Shown: positions 10,293-22,921 of the stretch, one piece after another
Layout of the letters: each line of letters starts with the position of its first letter
Numbering within the stretch: position 1 is the first letter of the stretch
Assembly (NCBI RefSeq): GCF_050947335.1
Contig: NC_134984.1
Location: 5,499,926 to 5,563,925 of the forward strand
Direction of reading: 5' to 3'
Length of the DNA stretch: 64,000 nt
Origin: Megachile rotundata
Lineage: Eukaryota > Arthropoda > Insecta > Hymenoptera > Megachilidae
Made by a program: the position numbers and the translations under genes
The notes under the pieces: generated by a model
The model's input: the letters and a program-made list of their open reading frames with translations, nothing else
Database searches by the model: none
What the model was told of the DNA's origin: nothing

Positions 10293-13200
10293 TTATCTAT
10301 TAGTTGGTCTCTGATTTATGATTGGTAAATAGGCCCGCTTAATTCGGTCCTTATGAACGATTCTCCTTCTGTTTCTGTTGTCTATTTGTAATTCTATATT
10401 ATTGTCGCCTATGATACGTGTAATCTTGTATGGGCCTGAGTATTCCTTCTTAAGTTTATTCTTCCGTGCCGGATTAAGAAGGAATACGTCATCACCTGTC
10501 TCGTAATGAATCGGTCGGATTTTCTTGTCGTAATAGTGTTTCTGTCGGTGTTTCGCTTGTTCGAGATTATTCCGTGCGGTTTTTCGAAAATTGTGTAGCT
10601 TTGTGATAAGATCGTCGACGTAGTCTGGATAAGTGCATACTGCATCTTCTGTTGGAAAATTCGATGGTTGTCGTGCTTTCCTACCGAATACTAACTCGTG
10701 AGGGGTAAATCTGATACCTTCGTGGAGACTGGTGTTGTAGGAAAACATCGCTTGCGGTAACCACTCGTCCCATTGTTTTTCTACGGTGAGGAAGTGTTTT
10801 AAGTATTCAATTAACACATGGTGGCTTCGTTCTAGAGATCCGTTCGATTGCGGATGGAAGGATGATGTCTTGTATGTTTGTATGTGGAAGATCTTCGCTA
10901 ATTTCTTCATTAAGGAGCTCATGAAGCATGCCCCTTGGTCAGTCAGGATCGCCTTAGGGCAGCCAAATATGCAGATAAAGTGTTCAGTGAAAGCCTTGGC
11001 TACGTCTTCCGCAGTCATGGAAGCAATGGGCGCTGCTACGGAATATTTTGTTAAATTATCCTGAATAGTTAATATATAATTGTATCCTCTTGACGTTAAA
11101 GGTAAGGGTCCTAATATATCCATCGAGATTTTATCGAATGCATCTAGGGGAGTATCCGTAATTACCATGGGTTCTTTATTTTTTACACGAACTAATTTGT
11201 TTCTCTGACAGTCTATACAGGTTCTTACAAAATCGACTATCTCTCTCTTCATATTCTTCCAATAATAATTCTCTCTGACGCGATGATAAGTTTTTCGTAT
11301 TCCTTTATGCCCCCCGGTGGGTGTTATATGATTTTCTTGAATTATAGGGATTCTTTCCCCGAACGATGGAGTCCTAATATCCCCGGTGCAAATGGTGATA
11401 CGTATAGGCATGTCAGCAAAAGTTAAGTGTATTAATTTTTTAAGATTTCTGTTATCTGGTAAGCTAAGGTCACTAATTTTATTCTTTTGGAGGAGTAACG
11501 CGAGTTTCTTAAGAATCTGAGATAATTCCTTTTTTGATATAATAGTTACGCCGAATATCCATTGCTTTCTTAATTTAAGTTGACTTATTTCTTTTTCAGG
11601 TGCTGGTTTGATTTTCTTCCTCTTGACGAATAACTCTGATTCGGAATCCAGAGGAATCCCTTGGGAGTCCCAAAATACCGCTATTGGTCCCTTTCTCGTC
11701 CAGAGATGATCCTTTACTTCAATTACCGAGCTTATTATTTCTTCGGTTATTCTCGGTTTCCGTATTTTGCTCACCGTAAGTTTTCCATCTTCCCTTTTTA
11801 TTTTAATGGGAGTTACTGGACCCGATTTATTTAACTTTTTAGGTTCGTAAGGAGCTTCTTCTTCTTCCTCTCTCTCGGATTCTGAAGATGGAGGTGCAGC
11901 ATTAATTTTCGGCGGATCTTTGAATAGATGTTTGGGAATTATTGTTTCTTCGCTGAATTCTTCTATTTCTTCTCCGATTACCAGAGGGTCGTTTTTCCTT
12001 AATATTAATGGCGGTGGAGTCTTCGCCTTGAATGCGTAGGGTGGTTGATGAACTTGTGCTTGAACTTGCATTTGGTGTTCTTTAATTTTTTTGTGATTAG
12101 CAATTTCTTCGTCTTCTTCCTTGTTAATGGTATCCTCATCGGAACCGTTTGTATCATAGTAGTTCGATTCGTCAGAACTTATCTCCTCTTCTTTTATTCC
12201 TTTCCTACGTTTATAGAGGAGTGCATCTGAATTTTTGCCTTCCAATGGGCGAGTAGGGTATTGGTGATACCTCTTAGGCCTTTTGACCTCCCTTGAACTC
12301 GTTGCAGTTGATTCCCGTGGTCGGGTTTTGTATTGATGCCACTCCTTTTTCTTCTTGATTTCTCGCGAACTGGATGTAGCTGATTCTCGTGGTCGTGTAT
12401 TATATTGATGAAATTCCTTTTTTCTTTTTATTTCTTTCGAACTGGACGTCATTGGTTCTCTTGGACGAGTGTTGTATTGATGGACTTCTTTTTTCCTTTT
12501 AATTTCTCTGGAACTGGACGTTGCTGATTCCCTCGGTCGAGTTTGATATTGATGAAATTCCTTTTTTTTCTTAATCTCTCTGGAACTGGACGTTGCTGAT
12601 TCCCTCTGACGAGTTTTGTACTGGTGGAATTCCTTTTTCTTTTTAATTTCCCTTTGGGTATTTGTACTTGTAGCCGATGGACGAGGCCTTTTCGCGTTGA
12701 CAGGTAGCACTTTTGTTGGAACGGGGTTACGGGATAATGCGTCCGTATTGGCGTTCAGGTTTCCGGCTTTATATTTAATCTCGTAGTCATACTCACTTAA
12801 CTTAATTCGCCAGCGCAGCAACCTCGATGTCGGGTCTGCGACGCTGTTCAGCCAGACTAGGGGCTTGTGGTCAGTTATAAGGAAGAATTTTCTTCCGTAA
12901 ACGTACGGGCGGAAGTGATGTACTGCGTAAACGATGGCGAGTAATTCTCGCTCCGTGGTTGAGTATCATGTTTCCGCAGGGTTCAGGACTCTTGAAGCGT
13001 ACGAGATCGGCTGGTCCTTTCCTATTTCACCCTGGCTGAGAATGGCTCCAATTGCTATCCCTGACGCATCCGTAGTAATGTTAAAGGGTTTGGAAAAATT
13101 TGGATGAGTGAGGATTGGCTCTTTACATAGTCTCTCCCTAAGGATCGTAAAGGCTTCCTGTTGGAGGTTAGTCCATTCGAATTTCTGTTGCTTTTTTGTC

Positions 13201-15848
13201 AAGTCTGACAATGGCTTCGCTATCCTTGAGAAGTTTTCGATGAATCGTCTGTAATATCCGCAGAGTCCTAGGAACTGCCTTACATTCTTCACCGTCTCTG
13301 GTACCGGAAATTTCTCCACCGCTTCTATCTTCTTGGGGTCCGGTTTTACCCCGTTTTCGTCGATGATATGGCCTAAGTATGTTACTTCCTTTTTTAGAAA
13401 TTCACATTTGTCGGGCTGTAGGCTGAGATTGGCGTCTCTCAATTTCTCCATCAATTTGTGGAATTTAACTTCGTGTTCGTGCAGTGAACTTGCGTAGATT
13501 ACGATATCGTCCAAGTACACGAATAGTTCTATTCCTTGGAGTCCAGATAGAACGTTGTCCATCAATCGTTGGAAAGTGGCTGGTGCGTTCTTTAGTCCGA
13601 ATGGCATCCTGTTGAACTCGCAGTGACCGTAAGGGGTCGAAAACGCAGTTTTTCTCTTGTCGTCCGGATGCATTGGGATTTGATGGAATCCTGATTTTAG
13701 ATCGAAAATTGAGAAATATTTCGCGCTACCTAACTGGTCCAAAATATCAGTGATATTAGGAAGTGGATATGCGTCGCCAATAGTTTTTTCATTTAAGCGC
13801 CTGAAATCTATAACTAATCGCCACCTCTTTTTGCCCTGAGAATCTTCTTTCTTTGGTACGATCCATAAAGGGGAATTATAAGGTGAAGTTGATTGTTCAA
13901 TGATTCCTTTTTCGAGAAGCTCGTCAATCTGCCTGTTGATTTCCTCTTTTTGACTTTGTGGATATCTGTACTGTTTTACGTTAATTGGTGCGTCATCGGT
14001 GGTAATAATCCTATGGTATACTTTTTCTGTTGCTGCCAAATCTTCTCTCGGTAAATTAAATCTATCCGCGTGTTGCTTTATTAATTTTTCGATGCTGGCT
14101 CTTTCTTCGGAATTCAAATGATCTAATCGCAGTAGTTTAAGTAATTCTTGTATTCTAGGTGTATCCGGAGATTGTGAGTCTTCTACGGGTGATTCCTCGA
14201 AAGGCTGTAACTCTACCTCAGGCATGGGAATTTTTATCTTTTCGGAAGAAACGTTAATCGCATAAATAAATGCTACCCCCTTTCTATTAGTGACTATAGC
14301 GTTACCGAGATGCAAATTGGGATTTATTTTTAGTTTTGGAACGTATCCGGTGCTGACATGATTATTTAAGACCCTAATTGGTATTACGTTTCTCTCCCTA
14401 GGTTCTATGTGGATAATTGGTTCTTCGAATGGTACGGTAAAATCCTTGGTGATTACTATTGCTTTGGGATAGTTAATTATTGCTTCAGTGTTTTGGAAGA
14501 ATTCGTTTCCGAGGATCCCGTCTTGTTTTATTGGTAGGGTTTCGGTGATGTGTATTATGGTTTCGTGGTCGAATATCTTCACTTTGATGTACCCTGTTGT
14601 AGAAATTTTTCCCTTAGTTATTCCGCTTAGTTGTAGACAGACGTCGGTATAGATTTGAGTGGGATATACTAAGGACGTTTCTTTAATTAAATTTAGATCT
14701 GACCCCGTATCTATCATGAACAAGGCTGACCCGTTTTGGAAAATCTTATTTTTTGCTTCGATACTAGGAGGTTTTTTAATAATTTTAGTAGGGACTATGA
14801 GGTTTGTACTGCTACGCACCTGTTCTGCTCTTTTATCTTGATAAGCCTGTTCGGCTCTTTTATCTTGATAAGCCTTCTTCCTACATTGCGCGATTGCGTG
14901 GCCAATATTTCCACAGAACGTATAGGTAGGAGGAGGAGGCCTGGCTGCTGGGGGCCTTCTGAGAATAGTTGGACTGGCTATTTGGCTATTTGGATTTGGC
15001 GCAGTGTGTGGTGCAATGTGCTGTAGTTGTGGTAGTTCTTGATTAGTTGTTCTCGCGGGTCTTCCGTGTTGGTTAAAACTACGACAATCTGGGGTTCTGT
15101 GCCCTAATCTCTGACAGTGAAGACAATATTTTTGTTGCCATTGTACCGTCGCGGTTTGCTGAGATCCTGACATATAATTAGGACGCTTATAATTGCTAAC
15201 GCGAGCATACTCATCTGCCATTTTTAATCGGACCTGACTCTTCCTAAATTCTGCTTCGGCAAGAATTGTTGCGCTAATCGCATCGTCGAGAAATATATAT
15301 TCGTGGTGTCGCAATTTACTATAAATTTCTGGTCTTAGACCTGTCATAAACGTTCTAATCGCATTACTTTCGGCAGTCTTATTGTACTGCGGCGCTAACC
15401 TTGGTTGTTCCTCCTCGTTACAATTTTTGATTTGCGATAGGAGACTCGATACGCGACTACCATAATCTACGACAGCCTCATTTGGCATCTGTGCCATTTT
15501 TGAAAGGTCTCCATATAACTGGTACGAAGTATATAGCGGAGCGAAACGCGATTTTAAAACAGTAACTAATTCAATGATCGTATTGTAATCTCTGCTTGCG
15601 ATTACTCTAGATGCTTGTCCAAATAACTTATTTTTGATTAATTGAACTAGGCCATATTCGGCGTGAGGAGAAATAATATTTTTCGCGCTAGTACAACTTT
15701 TCGTGAACTGATATAGGGGTATATTGTGACCGTCGAACGGAGGCACAATATCCGCGGCATCTCGGATGCTAATTTGAGGAGAAGGAGGAATAATTACCTC
15801 CTCCTGAGTTCCCGAACTACCTTCCTGCGTTTCTAATTCCCTTTCCAT
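10293..15848 (-). pseudogene. gag-pol: Gypsy gag-pol polyprotein, one internal stop
   Basis: A single frame from ATG 15848 to the stop at 10293 spans about 1850 codons, broken only by TGA at 12966-12968 inside RNase H. Gag occupies residues 1 to about 340, with one CCHC knuckle (CLHCQRLGHRTPDC, about 242) and a second that lacks its first Cys (YTFCGNIGHAIAQC). Protease has DTGS near 380. RT shows YLDD near 778 and RNase H TDAS near 930. Integrase has an N-terminal H-H-C-C region and D, D, E near 1577, 1637 and 1673 (D35E). A tether of about 450 residues between RNase H and integrase contains five 24-residue repeats and an acidic Ser-rich stretch. The stop is most simply a point mutation. The 9-residue AYQDKRAEQ is tandemly duplicated after the knuckles. 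Confidence 0.93.
12234..12683 (-). repeat. 72-bp coding tandem repeat in the RNase H-integrase tether
   Basis: Five full 24-residue units of the form HQY.TRPRESATSSSREIK.KKE. (plus partial units at both ends) lie head to tail in frame. They are rich in Lys, Arg and Ser. Unit sequences differ at a few positions, so the repeat is under drift or constraint but keeps phase. The stretch is followed by the acidic block EEEISSDESNYYDTNGSDED. Confidence 0.9.
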
Positions 15849-16083
15849 TTAGGGTTACAAAATCTAAGCTACTATAATTAATTAATTAATATATGTATGT
15901 ATTATTAATTTTTCCTATTCTTTTTAACTAGATTGTTTTCTATTTGTATACTTTATTACGCGTTTATCTTTTATGTTATTTTAGTGATGAACGATTTTGA
16001 CCTCCGCAGAAAAAAGTTCTCTTACCACACAGGAGATCGGTGATACGTATCTTTACAGCTACGTTCAGTGATCTGTTCCTGCT

Positions 16084-16103
16084 AAATCCCACTGCTGTCA
16101 CCA
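16084..16103 (-). other. Candidate primer-binding site
   Basis: On the minus strand TGGTGACAGCAGTGGGATTT begins 18 nt after the end of the 5' LTR. It starts TGG, as needed to pair with the CCA end of a tRNA, and resembles the TGGTGTCAGAAGTGGGAT type (tRNA-Leu) seen in other Gypsy elements. The exact tRNA is not tested. Confidence 0.5.
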
Positions 16104-16121
16104 AATTTATTTTTCTGATCG

Positions 16122-18163
16122 TGTAACATCCCTAAAACCTAAGTTTAGTTAGTTACAAGCGCTAAAAGGTAAAGAGCGGTTTTTACCCCTAAACGACTCG
16201 ATTTTACGAATAAAGATTGTGGGATTCGTGTGGTGTGCGGTTAAGGAGTGAAATCCACAGGTCAATATCTTTCAACAATTAGATTTATTCAGTAAACGAT
16301 AAGAAATGAAACTAACAAATAACAATAACAACAAAATAAAGAAAGTATATAAATTATAAATGATTGATTAATATAAAGAACTAAATAGATCTCGAAATAA
16401 TAATAATGATAGAAATAATAGAAATTGATAAATTAAACAATATGTAGTATGAGACTCGCTGGTCAGTACTTTATGTTGGACCGTATCTAATTCTGATCTC
16501 TGATAAAGCAAACTTCGCATTTGTAATATTAACTAAATTTGATATTCGATTTTTGTGCTCGACGCTATAATCTAAGAGCAGTTCGGTATCTAGATTTGTA
16601 TAAACGAAATTTCTAACGCGGTGTAATCGATTACGGAAATGACGCTAAGTGAGAACAGTATTCTTGTATTAATTCAAATGACCAAAATTTATCTGAATCT
16701 AATTGAATTTTATTCGGAACAATTACTCTTATGATTTGACTCGACAACTAATTGTTCATGACCCTTTTTGTCAGAGCGCATACTGACACCCAAAACCAGA
16801 TCGCTTAATTGGAGAGCCCGTTGTTCACTAGCTGCTAAACAACCCAACGATCCAGAGTCAGATGAACAATATACGTCCAACAGGGTAGCAAATTAAAGTG
16901 ACTCTACTCGTAAGTCGTGATTACTTAACTGCCATCCAAAAAACACGGGCTTCAGAGACCAAGCCGCTCAAATGGGGAGCCTGCGTTAGCTAGCTACGAT
17001 ACTACCCAGAGCGAGCTCCGAGAATCTGAAGGCAAGTTAGTAATTCGACAGAAAATTAAGTATGAGTAGCTGAGAACACTCGTTTTGATGTCTTAGCCTT
17101 TCTTGGGGCTAAGCATAGCACTCTCCTGACGGAGTTTCGGATACAAGACCGCTTGAACGGGGAGCCCGCTGTTCGCTAGCTGCTAAAACAACCCAGCGAT
17201 CAAGTATCCAAATGGCATATGCCCGCTTGCCAATCGAGAACTTAGAATCTATTTGGTTCGTACAGCGAAAATTGTTCCGAGTATACTTATTACTGAGACG
17301 TGTGAATAGCTCGATTTCGAAAACTGTTCTGCTTTTAGACGGGTTTCGCTCGCCCTTTTATACTCGCAAGTTCGCCGAATTCCTGGAATTTCTGTGACGT
17401 CAGAATATCTAAATTTTCATATAAATTCGTTATTATACATTGATTATAAAATTGAACGGTTTAATTATATTTTAAATGTTGCTCTCTAATTTCTGGCTAA
17501 CAATTTGATATTAAAATAGTAGTGTAACAGTGTTTTAGCGAAAAATACATTTTCTGTCCTTTTCTAATTAATTACGTATGAATTCTATGAGAGTCGGATC
17601 TATTCCGATTTACAGCTTTGTAGTTGAAGAAAATAATTGTGGTTCCGGCCATGAATAGTTTAGTAATGACTGATTTTACGTATATAGCTTGATTTAGTTA
17701 ATTAATTAATTTAATATTTGATAATGCCGTAAATAGAAATAGTATCGCTATCCTTTTCTAGGATTAGCGCTAATCTCAAGGATTTCGGGCGAGTATCGCG
17801 GCACGTAGACACATCATAGCGTAGCGGAAATTTCTTATACAAAACTATTTATTAGAAAAATAAAATAAAATAATACATAATCTTGTTTTAACGATTCAAA
17901 CTTAATATTCAATTATTGGTATGAAAATATTACCTATTCTAAATCGAAATTATGAGATAATTAATATAAATGATAATATATAATATATATATATATATAT
18001 TGATTACCGATTGTCGAATCTACTGGGATCGATAATCGATACGTAACATACGGTCGATAATTTGGCAACTACTGTCGGTAATTGGGTATTCTAATGGGTG
18101 AGCAGAAGATTGTCGTGATGATGAAGGGGGAGAAAAAAAAAAATTCTTCCCGGGGACGTTACA
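16122..18163 (-). repeat. 5' LTR of the Gypsy element
   Basis: This 2042-bp repeat matches 5177-7303. It lacks a segment of about 115 bp and has an extra segment of about 33 bp relative to the other LTR. It carries the same three GGGGAGCC-type internal repeats near 16800, 16960 and 17150. Confidence 0.93.
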
Positions 18164-18269
18164 CATGCACGTAAATCTGTGCATGTACATATAATATGTC
18201 CATAATTTGACTTGGAATGCTATGAACGAAAACCGCGTTTAAGCAGAAATATACGCTGGCAATTTTTAA

Positions 18270-18995
18270 GGGGGGAAATACCTTTAAAATCTTAAAAAAT
18301 TGAAATTTTTTTTCCATAAAATGTTAGTGCAACATCTTAAAAATATTGTCTCAAAACTTTAAAGTGAAATACGAAGCCCTTTTGAAGTTATGGCCGATTA
18401 GCGCCGCAGGTATACACGCATTCAGTGCGGAGGACCGAAACTTTAAACGCGGTTTTCTTAAAACTACATTTTTACAATTGGTGTGGCTGATAACTCAAAA
18501 ACTAGTTTATCAATCGCGCTCAAATTTTTTGCACATATCCATGACAATAGTATCTAACATATGAACCTAAATGTATGAAATAAATTAAACTTTAAAGTCC
18601 TTTTTACTGCAAAATAGTGCAAAAATTTTCAATAAAATTCAAAGTTTTTCTTTAAAAGCGCGCCATTTCTTTAATTTTACACATTTTGCACATTTCTGAG
18701 GTTCATCTACTAACTGTGAATGTTAGTTTTCGAAACATTGTCTGCAAACTTGCTTCAGACCAATATATCTAAGGCTAGAACCCACACCGATTCACGAGAC
18801 GCGCCAAACACTTCCAGGAAGGACTGTTATAATTCCGCCATTTTTAAATGTATTTAAAAACAAAAAATATTGTGTAATAGGCAATATTTATAATAAATTA
18901 TACTTGAAATTTCAGAAACGCAAAACAAAGATATCCTATACAAAAAAATTCACAAAAATTAGCCTATTTTCATCGGTCTAAAGGTATTTCTCCCC
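18270..18995. mobile_element. piggyBac-type MITE
   Basis: TTAA flanks both ends (18266-18269 and 18996-18999). Terminal inverted repeats read GGGGGGAAATACCTTTA and GGGGAGAAATACCTTTA (16 of 17). The 726-bp interior has no convincing coding frame. TTAA duplication with a short G-rich terminus is typical of piggyBac-mobilised non-autonomous elements. Confidence 0.75.
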
Positions 18996-19205
18996 TTAAT
19001 GACTATCGCGGCAGGAGCTCGGCCCCACGGTACGGTTCACTTCGAACCGTCCCGTTCGCAAAGGGCTAGATAGACCATAGTTACATTCTATACGCACTAA
19101 CACCTACTTCGCGGCGTGCTGTCGAGTTATATGTATAGAAAGAATAATAGCTATACAAGCTTTGCCTATGTTCGGCTGTCCAAAGGTTGACATGTTCAAG
19201 AAAAT
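18996..19205. other. Residual interior of the outer TIR element
   Basis: This short stretch lies between the piggyBac-type MITE and the right inverted repeat. A piece near 19060 (CGCAAAGGGCTAGAT) resembles the reverse complement of 2236-2252, consistent with a common interior. No frame of note. Confidence 0.3.
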
Positions 19206-19456
19206 CTTTTAATTTTGCGCCGTCTCCGAAAAGGTTGACATGTATTTAATATACTACCTAACGAGTAAATAGGTTTCATTCATATCTGTTACGTAATTGT
19301 ATGATTGAATGAAATAGAAATTACTTCATTAGGAAATAGAAATTATTTTATACTTTTTAGTGCATTTCGAAGTCGGTGTATTTTTTTTCTTAAAATTATT
19401 TTATTCCTATATTCAATACTACAATTTTGTTTTCAACTGTGCCTTCTTAATTAGAA

Positions 19457-19527
19457 AATCCCATCTTGAATCATAACGTTAATATAGTTCATAAATAACT
19501 ATTGAGGTTATGATTGAAGATGGGATT
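19457..19527. repeat. 71-bp hairpin
   Basis: AATCCCATCTTGAATCATAAC is answered by GTTATGATTGAAGATGGGATT (20 of 21 paired) around a loop of about 29 nt. The remaining 19528-19812 shows nothing I can name. Confidence 0.6.
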
Positions 19528-19812
19528 ATCTGATATAAAAAACCGTTTAATAACAAAAATTAACAATTACAAATAAGTTTTGATCCCAAAGAAGCAACTG
19601 TTTTCAGACTCGAGGTCCTTTTTCCACGGACCCGCTAAATCACTTCCTTCTATATCTTAATTTACCACTCCTTTTTTAAACCACTTCTCTTTTAAAAATT
19701 AGAAGACTTCTTCAAAGTTTACATTTTTCTTGACAACGACGTTTTTCATTAGATTTTATACGGAACTCGTCGAGGAAACGTAGACATATTTACAAGTAAA
19801 GGAGTTAAACTA

Positions 19813-21173
19813 ACAAGGAAACATATCGAACCGCGACACACCGATTTTAATGAAACTTATGTGAAAGATAGTTCTCAAAAAAATATTTGACACGTATTTT
19901 TTTTTATCGGCAATCGTGCATGTTGAAATCGTATTTTTGGGAATATCTCCGGAACGAAAGAAGATAATTGAATTCTTTTTTTTTGTAAATTGTTCGTCTT
20001 TGGATAGGAAATTTTTGTGCGTAAAAGAATTTCAAGAAACTTTATTTGTTTAAATAATATTTAAAAAGTTCATCATTTTTGTTTAAATTTTTGCACTAAA
20101 TGTTGATGTATTTTTCTGCAACTTCGTGTACGTAAACTATGGACAAAAATAGAGGATACGTGTTTTTGGAATTTTTTGTTTGTTGCAATGTTTATTAGAT
20201 ATATAATTTAACATCACCTCCTGTGAAGAGGGGCAATCAGCATTTTTATTAAAAATATCATTATTTTTACAATCTTTTACATTATTTTAGCGATTTCATA
20301 CCTCTTCATATGGAATTAATTGATTTCTCAATAATTATTGTAAGCCTCGCAGGTATGAGCGTGAAGCGGTTATAATCAACGCCATAAGGAACATAGGCTT
20401 CTATGGCCAATATTGTTAAAAAATAATTTAATTTATTTTTATTTTCTGAGTTTCTTAAAAAATCCCAATGTTTCCAAAAGTTCTAAATATTTTATTTAGA
20501 ATGAAGTCTTTACGCCTGTAAAAGTATAAAAGCAGTATTGGCCATAAAAGCCTATGTTCCTTACGGCGCGGCGTTAATCATAACCGCGTCACGCTCATAC
20601 CTGCGACGCTTACAATAAATATTCAGAAATCAATTAACGGCATATGAAGAAGTATAAAATGTCTAAAATATTGTAAAAGATTGTAAAAATAATGATATTT
20701 TTAATAAAAATGCTAATTGCCCCTCTTCACAGGAGGTGATGTTAAATTATATATCTAATAAACATTGCAACAAACAAAAAATTCCAAAAACACGTATCCT
20801 CTATTTTTGTCCATAGTTTACGTACACGAAGTTGCAGAAAAATACATCAACATTTAGTGCAAAAATTTAAACAAAAATGATGAATTTTTTAAATATTATT
20901 TAAACAAATAAAGTTTCTTGAAATTTTTTTACGCACAAAAATTTCCTATCTAAAGACGAACAATTTACAAAAAAAAGAATTCAATTATCTTCTTTCGTTC
21001 CGGAGATATTCCCAAAAACATGGTTTCAACCCCCAACTTCGAGGGCTATTTTCACCCCTTCAATGTGAACGATTGCCGATAAAAAAAAATACGTGTCAAA
21101 TATTTTTTTGAGAACTATCTTTCACATAAGTTTCATTATAATCGGTGTGTCGCGGTTCGATATGTTTCCTTGT
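19813..21173. mobile_element. Fold-back MITE with arms of about 600 bp
   Basis: The left arm (19813 to about 20425) starts ACAAGGAAACATATCGAACC. The right arm (about 20535-21173) is its reverse complement with scattered mismatches and one extra segment near 21025-21075. The central spacer is about 110 bp. There is no coding frame. A diverged copy of the right arm lies at 58540-58920. Confidence 0.85.
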
Positions 21174-21747
21174 AAGTTGTAACTTTATACATATTTGGTT
21201 GAGTAATAGACTATTTGTTGTTACCAATTCGAATCCTGATTCGGGAATTCTAACAAGTTTTCCTGATAAAACAGTGGCTTGTCTTTTGCCGTGGACGCGT
21301 GAATGAAATGTATTGTTTTCTGGAAAAACCCGACGGTCTTTACCTGTGTAGCGGACTTAGCGGGCATTCAATTTCGGTACGTTCAAACAATAACCGATGC
21401 ATACGAGCAGCGCGGAATGCGAACGTGACAATAAATGTTTATCGCCCGCGAAGACGGTTGGAGGTGATCGTCGACGGTTGGGACACGGCGCGTCCCGCCG
21501 ACCTCCGAGTAGCAACAACGACACGCGTCGGTGCCGACATTCCAACCGGCGAATTCGAAAAATCGTCTCGAACGTTTGACACCCGTAAATATAAAAGGAC
21601 GCGTCCGCGAGTCGAGTATTACTTGTTCTAGATAGACACGCGAGCGTACACCAGCAATTTAACGAATAAAAGTTTTTTTTGAATTCCGCGTACATTTCTG
21701 CGAAAGTTATTTTCCTCTCCTCCGTCGTTTCCCCAAACCTGAATCGG
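21174..21747 (+). other. Unresolved interval with a TATA-like site
   Basis: It contains ATATAAAAGG at about 21588 followed by AATAAA at about 21664, an arrangement that could be a degraded LTR. It lies upstream of the pogo gene. Near 21210 the sequence CAATTCGAATCC resembles a Pol III B box. Neither is strong. Confidence 0.25.
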
Positions 21748-21782
21748 TATATAAAAGGCGTACAACATTTAGTTCGGTCAGT
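21748..21782 (+). promoter_or_regulatory. Core promoter: TATA box plus arthropod initiator
   Basis: TATATAAAAGG at 21748-21758 is followed by TCAGT at 21778-21782, so the initiator A is about 30 nt from the TATAAA. This spacing is canonical. The first ATG downstream (21845) begins the pogo transposase remnant. Confidence 0.7.
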
Positions 21783-22857
21783 CTTTTGACAACCCTTCGA
21801 CAGTGCGTAAAATCAGAGTACGTGAACATAAGTGTTTGTGCATCATGGCAGGAAGTGAAACAAAAGCAGAGTTTTCCTCAGCATAATTCAAAAAATGAAC
21901 ATTGCTGAGGAGTTAGAAAAAGGATTATCTGTAAAAACATTAAATGGTAGATATGGAGTGTCGCGGGATGTAATATACCGTATTCGTCGCGATTATCATA
22001 AATTATCAAGTTTCGCAATTCGAGGTGGGCGCGTTTTGAAACATAAGAATCGTAGAACATCTTCGAATGAAGATCTAGAGAATAAATTATACACGCGATT
22101 TTTGGAACGGGCAATGGGGAATCCAATCAACGATATGCTGTGCTACACGGTATTTCGCGGCTAGCTCGGTAACGGCCCGCGACCCCGCTTCGCCCGCGAA
22201 TTCTCGATCGGCCCTTCCTGACCGTGCCCGCGACGATGACCGTCGCGGCGCCTCCGCGGATTCGCGCGCGCGTAGCACTTCGGCGCCCGATCCGAATCCG
22301 TTCGATATCGCTTTATTTTATTTGATAATTGGGCGCCAGACGCTTCTCAGCGTCGCGATAAAGAACTTAGACGCGAAATGAGACTCTAAAGCGGAAAGGT
22401 GGGAAAACCGTTTATGCCGGTCTCGGAAAAACGCGGAAGATTCGAATCGGCGGCGGAACGGCTCGGTAGCTCAGTATCCGAACGCAATGGTAGAGTGGCG
22501 GGATTCTTTAAGGGTAAAGGAGCTAGACGCGGAGGCGGACGAGAGTACGTGACTCGGGATAGTTCGCGAGAAACCTCAATTTAGCGGTATTTGTTAACAG
22601 CGGTGTTTTATTTAAAATCTAAGTAACCTAGGCGTACAGTGTGATCCAGTATCGGAATTTGATTTAACCGTAACTCTCTCGGCGGAAGGCAGAGATACGA
22701 TCTCCGCGAGATTTTTAACCACGGAAGCGAAATATGCAAGTTCCTAAGCGGAATACAATCTTTGATACTTCCTCGATTCCCGGAACGGTACGCGACGCGA
22801 CTAATCTAACGGAAACGCAACGCAAATACTTAACAAAACGCGACGCAATTATTCTAA

Positions 22858-22921
22858 CGGAACGCAACGCGACGAAACGCGACGAGACGCGACGGGACGC
22901 GACGAGACGCGACGAAACGCA
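22858..22921. repeat. 10-bp minisatellite in the LTR
   Basis: GACGCGACGA/GACGCGACGG-type units repeat about six times. The related copy at 61110-61140 has only a short version of the same motif, so the array length varies between copies. Confidence 0.7.

Larger units (their letters stand above)
5177..18163 (-). mobile_element. Full-length Ty3/Gypsy LTR retrotransposon
   Basis: Two long direct repeats (5177-7303 and 16122-18163) bound a minus-strand gag-pol frame. Read on the minus strand each LTR starts TGTAACGTCCCCGG and ends GGGATGTTACA. A 4-bp duplication CATG flanks the element (5173-5176 and 18164-18167). A candidate primer-binding site lies 18 nt inside the 5' LTR and a polypurine tract abuts the 3' LTR. 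The order protease, RT, RNase H, integrase is Gypsy-type. The 13-kb size is inflated by 2-kb LTRs, a long repeat-bearing tether and 3 kb between integrase and the 3' LTR. No envelope-like frame is evident. It is inserted in the outer TIR element. Confidence 0.93.
1723..19404. mobile_element. Outer TIR element of unknown superfamily, fragmented by later insertions
   Basis: The segment 1723-1921 is the near-exact reverse complement of 19206-19404. Shared landmarks are ATAAAATAATTTTAAG at the outer ends, the GAAATAGAAATTACTTC block, and CGTTAGGTAGTATATTAAAT near the inner ends. Between these roughly 200-bp inverted repeats lie a Tc1 element, a Gypsy element and a piggyBac-type MITE, each with its own target duplication. 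They therefore look like later insertions into one older element. What remains of its own interior is 1922-2351, 5078-5176, 18164-18269 and 18996-19205, about 0.8 kb. I could not fix a target duplication or name the superfamily. Confidence 0.55.

Noticed and set aside
10786..11064. Plus-strand frames within the Gypsy pol region
   Set aside because: They are shadows opposite the integrase coding strand.
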